Of a DNA stretch of 5,278 bases, positions 1 through 5,278 are shown one piece after another; the first letter of the stretch is position 1; every line of letters begins with the position of its first letter. The DNA lies in contig CAMLKV010000192.1 in the NCBI GenBank assembly GCA_946480635.1, positions 1 through 5,278 of the forward strand. The letters run 5' to 3'. The DNA comes from an uncultured Flavobacterium sp. GTDB taxonomy: Bacteria > Bacteroidota > Bacteroidia > Flavobacteriales > Flavobacteriaceae. Position numbers and translations under genes: made by a program. The notes beneath the pieces were generated by a model. That model was not told where the DNA came from, ran no database searches, and worked only from the letters and a program-made list of their open reading frames with translations.

Positions 1-393
1 ACAACAGAAAGTGCTCCGACTACTGAAAAATCCTCTAAAATTACACCTGGAAGTATATAACTTCCTGTTGCAATCCAACAACAGTCATTTATTTTTATGG
101 GTTTTGTAGTTAATTCAAATTGAGACGATTCTAACGAATGGCTTCCTGTTATTAGAGAAACGTCTTTACCAATACAACATTTATCTCCAATCTCAATTGT
201 ATTTAAACAATATATCCATGAATTTTCTCCCAAACTGGAAAGATGTCCCATTTTTAAATTCCATGGCAATTCTATTTTTGCTGTTCTGTTAATGTTAACT
301 GTATCTGCTAATTTTGCTCCAAAGATAAATTCTAATTTTAGTTTTTAAACTAAAAGGTGTTGTTTGAACGGGATTAAAATCATTTTTAGTCAT
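1..393 (-). pseudogene. WcaF-like hexapeptide acetyltransferase, broken by internal deletion/frameshift and cut by the window edge
   Basis: This is a second WcaF-like O-acetyltransferase (left-handed beta-helix family, acetyl-CoA to a sugar hydroxyl, cytoplasmic), directly after its intact paralogue. The ATG at 393 overlaps the upstream stop as ATGA. That frame reads MTKNDFNPVQTTPFSLKTKI and then RIYLW, the usual N-terminus of this family (SLKxKxxxxLW), but stops at 297-295 after 32 codons. The helix domain lies in another frame, open from 344 to the window edge with no start codon before it: FGAKL, then PWNLKMG, then hexapeptide repeats with IGDKCCIGKDV, the putative catalytic His in TGSHS, and CCWIATGSYILPGV. 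In the intact paralogue about 25 residues separate LIW from CFGAK, and here they are absent. This suggests a loss of about 74 or 77 bp; a length of 2 modulo 3 fits the frame change. The C-terminal end, usually GGNPAKFIKKR, lies beyond the window. Family assignment is firm. Whether the lesion is biological or an assembly error is open. Confidence 0.8.
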
Positions 394-926
394 AAAACAA
401 CTCTTTTTTTAATAAACTTAGCAGGATTTCCACCTACGATTGTCCAATCTTCGACGTTCTTAAAAACTGCAGCTCTTGCTCCAACAACAGCACCTTCACC
501 TATTGTTGTGTTTGTTATAATAAACGTTTCTGCTGCAATCCAAGTAAAATCCTTGATAATAATTATTCCTGCAACGAACGGAGTATTTATTGAATTTGTT
601 TCATGGGTTGCACTACATAAATAAGTCCTTTGCGAAACTGTTACTTTATCTCCTATAATAGTTTTACCAAAATGAAATTTTACTTCTGGACCTATACACG
701 TTTCGCTTCCAATTATAATATTTTTAGGAGATGGGATATAAGCACTTGAATAAACAACACTTCCCCTCCCTATCTTAGCCCCAAAACATCTTAACAAAAA
801 AACTCTCCATCTATTAAAAAAAGGCAAAGAAAAAGGTTTAAACAAAAACAAAGAAACGATTCTCCAAATCAAACGATATAATTTATCAGATTTTGGAATA
901 GTATCAATATATTTTGGAATTTCCAT
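390..926 (-). CDS. wcaF: WcaF-like colanic-acid-type hexapeptide acetyltransferase
   Basis: This intact 178-residue protein probably transfers acetyl from acetyl-CoA to a sugar of the polysaccharide repeat unit, in the cytoplasm. Residues 15-50 form the family N-terminus (LYRLIW, then a hydrophobic stretch FKPFSLPFFNRWRVFLLRCF). From FGAKIGRGSVVY at about 48 a left-handed beta-helix of isoleucine/valine hexapeptide repeats follows. His108 in CSATHET is the likely catalytic residue. TWIAAETFI, TIGEGAVVGARAAVF and the C-terminal GGNPAKFIKKR (165-175) match WcaF/NodL-type acetyltransferases, and the length is normal. The ATG at 926 shares one base with the stop of the preceding glycosyltransferase (TAATG). 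AAGGA six bases upstream could act as a ribosome site but also encodes the end of that gene. The next, broken paralogue starts at its stop (ATGA). The symbol reflects family resemblance; the acceptor sugar is unknown. Confidence 0.92.
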   Translation of the reverse strand: MEIPKYIDTIPKSDKLYRLIWRIVSLFLFKPFSLPFFNRWRVFLLRCFGAKIGRGSVVYSSAYIPSPKNIIIGSETCIGPEVKFHFGKTIIGDKVTVSQRTYLCSATHETNSINTPFVAGIIIIKDFTWIAAETFIITNTTIGEGAVVGARAAVFKNVEDWTIVGGNPAKFIKKRVVL

Positions 927-1411
927 TAAATATCCTTTAAAGTTTGAATAAATTTATCTACACATATTTTAATATCAAATTTACTTTGATAGGTTTCAAA
1001 AGCGCAAGCTCCTTTGGCAATTAACTCCTCTCCTGATATCCCTGAAATATCCAGTAACACATTTTTAATACTGTTTTCTTCCTTTAAATCTACAATCCTT
1101 CCACCGCCTCCTGCATCAATTTCTTTCCAAATATTAATACCTTTAGTAATCAAAACCGGCTTTTTACAAGCCATAGCTTCAACAATAGCAATTCCAAAAT
1201 TTTCCTGATGGCTTGGCAGTAAATAGGCTTCGGAATTATAAAAAGCACCCCATTTTGCATCTCCGCTCAGCATTCCGGGAAAATGAATCTTAGGATTATC
1301 TAAGACCGAACTCATTATTGTTTCTGCATATGCACTTTTATTTGGACCTGCAATTACTAAATGAGGTAGATCAACATTTTCCAAAGACAAAGCGTTATAT
1401 GCTTCTATCAA
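926..1411 (-). pseudogene. GT4 glycosyltransferase, C-terminal fragment
   Basis: This is the nucleotide-sugar-binding half of a GT-B fold, GT4-family glycosyltransferase (161 codons as open frame). It contains LPHLVIAGP, FPGMLSGDAKWGAFYNSEAYLLPSH, and the GT4 E-x7-E signature in ENFGIAIVE followed by AMACKKPVLIT and AGGGGRIVD. It ends TLKDI, with TAA overlapping the next ATG. The only start available is TTG at 1411, inside what should be a helix (LLIEAYNAL), so this is not a natural N-terminus. The acceptor-binding half lies directly upstream in another frame (1408-2029). The first strand of this domain, where homologues carry a motif of the type FLSRIHPKKG, is missing, so the two halves cannot be joined by a simple frame change. 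Together they would make one protein of roughly 390 residues if about 73-76 bp were restored. The sugar transferred is unknown. Confidence 0.85.
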
Positions 1412-2029
1412 TAAAAAGCTAATGCAAAATCAGCATTCCTTTGCGGAGGTAATTGAACACCATACCCTACATTATATACTTTTTTAGGTTTATAACTTCT
1501 AAAGGTGGTAGCTGCTAATCTCATTTCCTCTTCGCAGGTGTAAAAAACAGCAGCTGCGTTATTTATACATTTATTTTCTATAAAATTCCACATTAGTTCA
1601 TTTCGTAATGCTTTCCATTTTCTTTCTGGTGCTTTTTGAAAATAAGGATCCATCATACCATGAGGCATAATGATTACTTTTGGTATGTCGCGGTTATGTT
1701 TTTTAAGTAATTTAATCGTTTTATAGACTGCATAATTATGATATTGCCAAAGTCCATGAACAATTACAAAATCATATTTTACAATATTAACTTCTAGCCA
1801 TTTTAACAATTCTGGTTGATATTGGTAAGATGTTTTTCCTATTCCTACTTTATAAATAGTAAAATTATCTATAATGGGATAACTACTATTAGCATCATCC
1901 ATACAAACGACATCAGTAGTAATTCCTTTTTCTTGAAAATAAGGTATGGCATTTCGAATCCCCTGACAAGGCCCTCCATTACTGGGATGCATTGAAGAAA
2001 TAATAAGTTGAATTCGTATATGAAAACAT
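1408..2029 (-). pseudogene. GT4 glycosyltransferase, N-terminal fragment with damaged start
   Basis: This is the acceptor-binding half of the glycosyltransferase whose C-terminal half is at 926-1411. Recognisable segments are IQLIISSMHPSNGGPCQGIR (glycine-rich first loop), VIVHGLWQYHNYAVYKT, MPHGMMDPYFQ, ERKWKALRNELMWNFIE and FYTCEEEMRLAATTF, then VYNVGYGVQ at the interdomain linker. It stops at TGA just after ALAFY. The start is doubtful. The frame is open back to a GTG at 2082, but that would overlap the preceding gene by 50 bases and add an atypical extension. The expected start region reads CATATACGAATTCAA with no in-frame ATG. An ATG at 2029, three bases after the previous stop, is one frame off; dropping one T from the TTTT run at 2026-2023 would give MFHIRIQLIISSM. 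I therefore place the original start at 2029 with a likely one-base indel. GC here is visibly higher than in the genes upstream. Confidence 0.8.
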
Positions 2030-2032
2030 TTC

Positions 2033-2617
2033 TTACTGTGATAGCGAAACAAGTTCTTCCGCAAACTTTTTATAATTAGCACTGGCAGAATAATTTGTCT
2101 GCCAATAATTTCTAACTTCCATTCTGTCTTTAGGGTTATCGAACATTTCTTTTAAATAATCAGAAACAATATCATCATTGAGTTCCAAATCTATTAAAAG
2201 TCCTGTTTTTTCATTAACAATTTCAGAAACTCCTCCAACATCTGTTGCCAATATAGGAATACCAAATGATATAGCCTCCATTATTGAAACTGGTATTCCT
2301 TCTGAGGAACTTAAATTCATTAATAAATCTACCGGATTATTTGAATAAAATTCAAAAATATTATTATTACTTACTCTTCCATGAAAAACAGACTTTAAAT
2401 TTTCTGCACCCTCATTATATAGATATTTTTTAATATCTGGTAACATGTCCCCATCTCCAAAGTGATTCCAAACAATTTCAATATCTGTATTTTTTTTAGA
2501 AAACTTATTTATTACCCTTGCAATTATATCAACATTTTTAACTGTGATAACGTTAGAAACTGAAACTATTGAAAATTTATTAAAGGAAGAACTTTTAGCT
2601 ACAAAATTATTATCCAT
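2033..2617 (-). pseudogene. GT4 glycosyltransferase, C-terminal fragment (downstream of 43-bp insert)
   Basis: This is the nucleotide-sugar-binding half of a second GT4 glycosyltransferase. The open frame actually begins further upstream (about 2671) and reads through LKNKY, NINNISVSKLGV and MDNNF, so the ATG at 2617 is an internal methionine of the interdomain linker, not the true start. Visible motifs are FSIVSVSNVITVKNVD (first strand and helix of the domain), WNHFGDGDMLPDIKKYL, VFHGRVSNNNIFEFYSN, and the E-x7-E signature in EGIPVSIMEAISFGIPILAT, followed by DVGGVSEIV and TGLLID. It ends at TAA 2035-2033, three bases before the presumed ATG of the next glycosyltransferase. Joined to the 3275-2682 fragment after removal of 43 bp it forms a 399-residue protein of normal GT4 length. 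On its own this half could bind nucleotide sugar at most; activity is unlikely. Confidence 0.88.
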
Positions 2618-2656
2618 TACGCCTAATTTTGATACGCTTATATTATTAATATTATA

Positions 2657-2713
2657 TTTATTTTTTAAATTTAGACTTTATTTAATATGGAATATAAATT
2701 TTATTTTTTAAAT
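2657..2713. repeat. 43-bp gene-splitting insert bounded by 14-bp direct repeats
   Basis: The 14-mer TTTATTTTTTAAAT occurs perfectly at 2657-2670 and again at 2700-2713, a period of 43 bp with 29 bp of unrelated sequence between (2671-2699). The homology ends exactly at 14 bp on both sides. The unit sits in the middle of a glycosyltransferase gene and adds 43 bp (1 modulo 3), so it changes frame and brings in stops in all three minus-strand frames. Collapsing the two copies into one joins the flanking fragments in frame: DNGYDYLKNK continues into YNINNISVSKLGV, a normal GT4 interdomain sequence, and the joined gene is exactly 1200 bp. The spacer holds an imperfect palindrome at 2680-2699 (ATTTAATAT, GGA, ATATAAAT). 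It is too short to be an insertion sequence. Confidence 0.85.
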
Positions 2714-3275
2714 AATCATATCCATTATCTGAAATTGAAAATATTCTTTTTATTGTATCAATACTAAACTTTCTACCAGGAAAAAAACCTAATTCTGAAA
2801 CTTCTTCATATAAATCTCCTCTATGAACACGAGTGACAATCTTTCTGCCCGATTTATTATGTTTACAAAAAGAATCTACAAAAGCGCTATACCAATAAGA
2901 ATAAATTAAGCAATTACTATTTTCAGAAATCAAAGTTGGAAACTTATTGCTGTAAATAGTATATGAAACTAAATATTTAAAAAATACTTTTGACTTTTTT
3001 AAACTCAAAATCTTTGAAAAATTAGTAGAGATCATTTTATAAAAATACAATGTCATAAGTGTTTTTAAACACCATTTAAATTTATTCTCGTAATCTTTAC
3101 AAATTAAATCATTAACAAATACATTTGAAGGAAGTTCCCTTATATCAATTGAACTTGTTGAAGGATAAATTGTAATGCTTTTAAAATATTTACTTAAAAT
3201 TAGAATTTCAGATTCTAAAAAAGTTTCACTTTTCCCATAAGGAAATTGTCTCGTAACAATTACTAAGTTTGACAT
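2682..3275 (-). pseudogene. GT4 glycosyltransferase, N-terminal fragment (upstream of 43-bp insert)
   Basis: This is the acceptor-binding half of the GT4 glycosyltransferase split by the 43-bp insert. MSNLVIVTRQFPYGKSETFL is the characteristic start of this subfamily (TRxFPxGxxETFLExEI). IYSYWYSAFVDSF, KIVTRVHRGDLYEEV (the conserved HRxDLYEE-type loop) and RIFSISDNGYDYLKNK follow. The last five residues (IYIPY) come from the insert, and the stop TAA is also inside it. The ATG at 3275 follows the preceding glycosyltransferase stop by one base (TGAAATG), with no Shine-Dalgarno sequence, and the N-terminus fits the family, so the start is secure. Without the insert the gene would run 3275-2033 as 400 codons including stop. 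The donor sugar is not predictable. The gene is AT-rich like its upstream neighbours and unlike the glycosyltransferase downstream. Confidence 0.9.
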
Positions 3276-3276
3276 T

Positions 3277-4452
3277 TCAAAACAATGTATTAATATAAGA
3301 ATCTATATTCTTGCATTGAACCTTATAATTAAAGTTTAAATCGGCAGTAACCTTTCCGTTCATCCCAATGCTTTCATAATATTCTTTATTCTTTAGTACC
3401 TTGATAATATTTTCTCCTAAACATTCTGCGGTACTTTCTTCAAGAATAACAGCATTAAGACCATCTTTTAAATAATTCATATATTCCCCAACATTAGTAG
3501 CTAAAACAAGCTTACCTATAGACATATACTCACCTAATTTTGTAGGAAAACAAAAATTATTTTGAAGATTATCAGGCTTATTTATTAAACCTAACAAAGC
3601 ATTCCGTTGATATTCTAAAACTTCTAAATCACTTAAGTATCCCAAAAACTTAATATTATCCTCTAATTGTAATTTTTTAATTGTCTCCTCAATTATTCCT
3701 CTATCAGCAGATGATTGTAAATTTCCTGTAAAAAAAAGATCAATCTGTTCATTATGATTATGCTTGACATAGTGAATGGCTTTTATTAACCCTATAACAC
3801 CTTCTTTTTTATCACTTAATCCTCCTGTATGAATAATATATTTTTTTTGATTATCTACTTTATCATCAATCGCTTCAAGTCCCAAATCATTAGTAATTAT
3901 TGGAACCTTTAATAAAACACAACTGTTCTTTTTAAATGTCTCTACCAAATTTTTTAAATTTTCTGAAATGACTACATATCCATCAAATAATTTAAAAATA
4001 ATTTTTCTTTCAAACCAATACTTAAATTTTGAAGAAAAGACCAAAGGATGTTCGTTTAATTCATAAATAACTTTAGCTCCTCTTAATTTTGACAGAAGAT
4101 AAATAGGTATTCTCCAATTATCTCTTACATCTATTAGAAAGACTAAATCAAATTTATTCCTTTTATTAAGAATGTATCTCATTAGTTTTAAGTAACCCAA
4201 AAAATCAAAGGCTCTTCTTAAAAAAAAAGATTTTGATCTTTCTGTTGATTTAGATAAATATTCAAAAGGCACACCTTCAAAATTTCCTGTAATTAATTCG
4301 TTCCTCTTACTTCCATTTTTTTCTATAGCGTGTGGAATCACAATTCTGACATCATTGTTTAATTCCTTCAAACCTTTTACATATAATTGAAGCCTCTTAG
4401 TCATTGCTAAACCATTTGGAAAGCCCCCTTTATAAATTACTAATATTTTCAT
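3277..4452 (-). CDS. GT-B fold (GT4-type) glycosyltransferase, intact
   Basis: This complete 391-residue glycosyltransferase probably adds one sugar to a lipid-linked repeat unit at the inner face of the cytoplasmic membrane. The N-terminal Rossmann domain begins MKILVIYKGGFPNGLAMTKR, with the glycine-containing first loop and a helix typical of GT4 enzymes. FDLVFLIDVRDNWRIPIYLL, KVIYELNEHPLVF (about 128-139) and DGYVVISENLKNLV (about 157-170) follow. The C-terminal domain starts near residue 203 with KKYIIHTGGLSDKKEGV, followed by DLFFTGN (about 238-244) and KFLGYLSDLEVLEYQRNAL. The donor-binding segment FPTKLGEYMSIGKLVLATNV spans about 302-321. It has no signal peptide or membrane segment, and its length is normal. 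The ATG at 4452 is preceded by AT-rich sequence without a Shine-Dalgarno site. Its stop lies one base before the next ATG (TGAAATG). Of the three glycosyltransferases here it is the only undamaged one. Confidence 0.93.
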   Translation of the reverse strand: MKILVIYKGGFPNGLAMTKRLQLYVKGLKELNNDVRIVIPHAIEKNGSKRNELITGNFEGVPFEYLSKSTERSKSFFLRRAFDFLGYLKLMRYILNKRNKFDLVFLIDVRDNWRIPIYLLSKLRGAKVIYELNEHPLVFSSKFKYWFERKIIFKLFDGYVVISENLKNLVETFKKNSCVLLKVPIITNDLGLEAIDDKVDNQKKYIIHTGGLSDKKEGVIGLIKAIHYVKHNHNEQIDLFFTGNLQSSADRGIIEETIKKLQLEDNIKFLGYLSDLEVLEYQRNALLGLINKPDNLQNNFCFPTKLGEYMSIGKLVLATNVGEYMNYLKDGLNAVILEESTAECLGENIIKVLKNKEYYESIGMNGKVTADLNFNYKVQCKNIDSYINTLF

Positions 4453-4503
4453 TAAATATTATTTCTTTTATATTCAAAATATTTTTTTATATATCATTAT
4501 ATA
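4453..4503. other. 51-bp AT-rich intergenic gap
   Basis: This is the only gap of any size in the gene string, between the polymerase-type gene and the intact glycosyltransferase. It is almost entirely A/T. I see no GC-rich hairpin with a T-run that would be a terminator. A TATTTTG on the minus strand resembles the Bacteroidota -7 element (TAnnTTTG) but lacks one base and has no clear TTG partner, so I do not call a promoter. Read-through from the upstream gene is the simplest view. Confidence 0.5.
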
Positions 4504-5223
4504 CTACTTAGTCACTTTAATAAATTCTAGTAATTTTTTCTCATCCATATTCAACATTTTAGTAGATAAACAAACGGAAATAGATATCCAGACTAAACAA
4601 TATTTAATTGAAAAAGTAGGTTGTCCATATACAAACATATCAAACAAATATATCAGTAAGTACGACGCTAATCCTTTAACTAAAGAATTTTTAGATTTAA
4701 AAAAACCTAAATATACAGCGCGTAAAAGAATTAATAAAAATGTAATAAGATATATTAATCCTCCTTTCATAATCATATATAAAAAGCCATTTTCTATATT
4801 AGTCCTGTAATTAACTTCCCTGTAATCATCATTTGCAAAATTCCAATATTTCATAGGATCATAATAAGAACCATCTATTCCTCTTCCTACTAAATAATCT
4901 GAATAACCAAAATCTTTTATAAAAGCTTTAAATACATCTGAACGAGAGTCTTCATTAATACGATTAAAAATTTCAAAACTACTTTCGTTTACATTTCCTA
5001 AAAAGTAATAGATTAAATATCCACAACTAAAAATTGCAAATATCACTGCAATTATTTTAAACTCAAATCTAATTTTGTGATTTATAAAAACATTAATATT
5101 AAACCAAAACAAAATAAATAATGCAGCATTTACAACTACACTTCTTCTTCCATAGACAAGACCAATTATTAAAATAGTCAATACGATCAAAAAAGATAAA
5201 AAGACACTGGGGTATGGAGTTAC
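4504..5223 (-). CDS. O-antigen polymerase/ligase-type (Wzy/WaaL-like) membrane protein, C-terminal part
   Basis: This polytopic inner-membrane protein probably polymerises or ligates undecaprenyl-linked oligosaccharide units at the periplasmic face. The recognisable part begins with PYPSVFLSFL and then the hydrophobic segment LIVLTILIIGLVYG. Further membrane segments follow around VNAALFILFWFNINVF and IIAVIFAIFSCGYLIYYFLG. A hydrophilic loop carries NRINEDSRSDVF and YLVGRGIDGSYYDP. After NIENGFLYMIMKGGLIYL come more membrane helices, ending near FSIKYCLVWISISVCLS. The ENGF plus GG pattern and the loop with SR and GRG are typical of O-antigen polymerase/ligase C-terminal halves. Full-length members have about 380-450 residues with 10-12 helices; only about 239 codons are open here, from after TGA 5226-5224. 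A TTG at 5190 is the nearest start-like codon but lies inside a membrane segment, so I regard the protein as N-terminally truncated by the sequence break near 5205 rather than starting there. Polymerase versus ligase cannot be told apart. Confidence 0.75.
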   Translation of the reverse strand, partial: VTPYPSVFLSFLIVLTILIIGLVYGRRSVVVNAALFILFWFNINVFINHKIRFEFKIIAVIFAIFSCGYLIYYFLGNVNESSFEIFNRINEDSRSDVFKAFIKDFGYSDYLVGRGIDGSYYDPMKYWNFANDDYREVNYRTNIENGFLYMIMKGGLIYLITFLLILLRAVYLGFFKSKNSLVKGLASYLLIYLFDMFVYGQPTFSIKYCLVWISISVCLSTKMLNMDEKKLLEFIKVTK

Positions 5224-5278
5224 TCAATTGTCAGCCCAGGAACTCACCCAGGCGCACACGACGAACATCACTAATGCG
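5205..5278. other. High-GC tail of unknown origin at the window end
   Basis: From about 5205 the base composition changes abruptly: 40 of 74 bases are G or C, against roughly a quarter to a third in the preceding kilobases. CCCAGG occurs twice close together. On the minus strand the polymerase frame runs back through VTPYP to a TGA at 5226-5224 and then stays open for 17 codons to the edge, with Trp- and Cys-rich residues unlike the rest of the gene. Another minus-strand frame reads RISDVRRVRLGEFLG and stops at TGA. Neither is long enough to identify. It may be a chimeric junction, residual non-genomic sequence at a contig end, or a true recombination boundary. Confidence 0.6.

Noticed and set aside
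364..624. Plus-strand open frame of 86 codons
   Set aside because: It lies antisense to the intact WcaF-like gene, has no recognisable domain, and its composition is that of a complementary shadow of beta-helix codons.
1014..1208. Plus-strand open frame of 64 codons
   Set aside because: It is antisense to the E-x7-E region of a clear glycosyltransferase and has no motif or start context of its own.
1405..1420. Programmed ribosomal frameshift joining the halves of the third glycosyltransferase
   Set aside because: A frameshift would still leave out about 25 residues of the core fold, and there is no canonical slippery heptamer with a downstream structure. A deletion explains it better.
2617..2682. 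Treating the two halves of the second glycosyltransferase as two separate genes
   Set aside because: The N-half ends inside the insert, the C-half ATG is internal to the linker, and collapsing one 14-bp repeat gives a single gene of exactly 400 codons.
2657..2713. CRISPR-like repeat-spacer unit
   Set aside because: There are only two copies of a low-complexity 14-mer with one 29-bp spacer, inside a coding gene. It is not an array.
4453..4503. Promoter for the intact glycosyltransferase
   Set aside because: TATTTTG is one base short of the Bacteroidota TAnnTTTG element, and the sequence is so AT-rich that partial matches are expected by chance.
5227..5278. Continuation of the polymerase N-terminus upstream of the TGA
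   Set aside because: The frame is open and hydrophobic for 17 codons, but high GC and Trp/Cys-rich content break sharply with the gene, and an in-frame TGA intervenes.
1..5278. A new defence, toxin-antitoxin or retroelement system
   Set aside because: All coding sequence is accounted for by familiar polysaccharide-biosynthesis families. No stretch over 300 bases lacks a gene, and no conserved RNA-like structure was seen.

Overview
The window looks like part of a surface-polysaccharide (O-antigen, capsule or exopolysaccharide) locus from a member of the Bacteroidota, most likely a flavobacterium. The basis is very low GC (about 30% by eye), start regions mostly without a Shine-Dalgarno sequence, tightly packed genes, and the family content. 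No taxonomic marker gene is present, so the lineage is an inference.

Every recognisable gene is on the minus strand and reads right to left as one apparent operon. The order is: an O-antigen polymerase/ligase-type membrane protein (about 5223-4504, 5' part missing), an intact GT-B glycosyltransferase (4452-3277), a second glycosyltransferase broken into two pieces (3275-2033), a third broken into two pieces (about 2029-926), an intact WcaF-like hexapeptide acetyltransferase (926-390), and a second WcaF-like acetyltransferase that is broken and runs off the window (393 to <1). Downstream of the polymerase gene the junctions are 0-3 bases or overlaps (TGAAATG, TAATG, ATGA), which suggests translational coupling. 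The only real intergenic gap is 51 bp, between the polymerase and the first glycosyltransferase.

In function, three glycosyltransferases would build an oligosaccharide repeat unit at the cytoplasmic membrane. The acetyltransferases would O-acetylate it (or an acceptor sugar), and the polytopic protein would polymerise or ligate units at the periplasmic face.

The striking feature is damage. Four of six genes are interrupted or incomplete. The clearest case is the second glycosyltransferase: 43 bp bounded by a perfect 14-bp direct repeat splits it, and removing exactly 43 bp gives one open frame of exactly 400 codons with canonical GT4 sequence across the join. The third glycosyltransferase and the second acetyltransferase each appear to have lost roughly 75 bp internally, with a frame change. 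The last ~74 bp of the window have much higher GC (40/74) and look foreign to the rest.

These lesions could be real (a decaying or phase-variable locus) or artefacts of a draft or metagenomic assembly. The sequence alone cannot decide. I see no RNA gene, CRISPR array, insertion sequence, convincing terminator or novel defence-like system.
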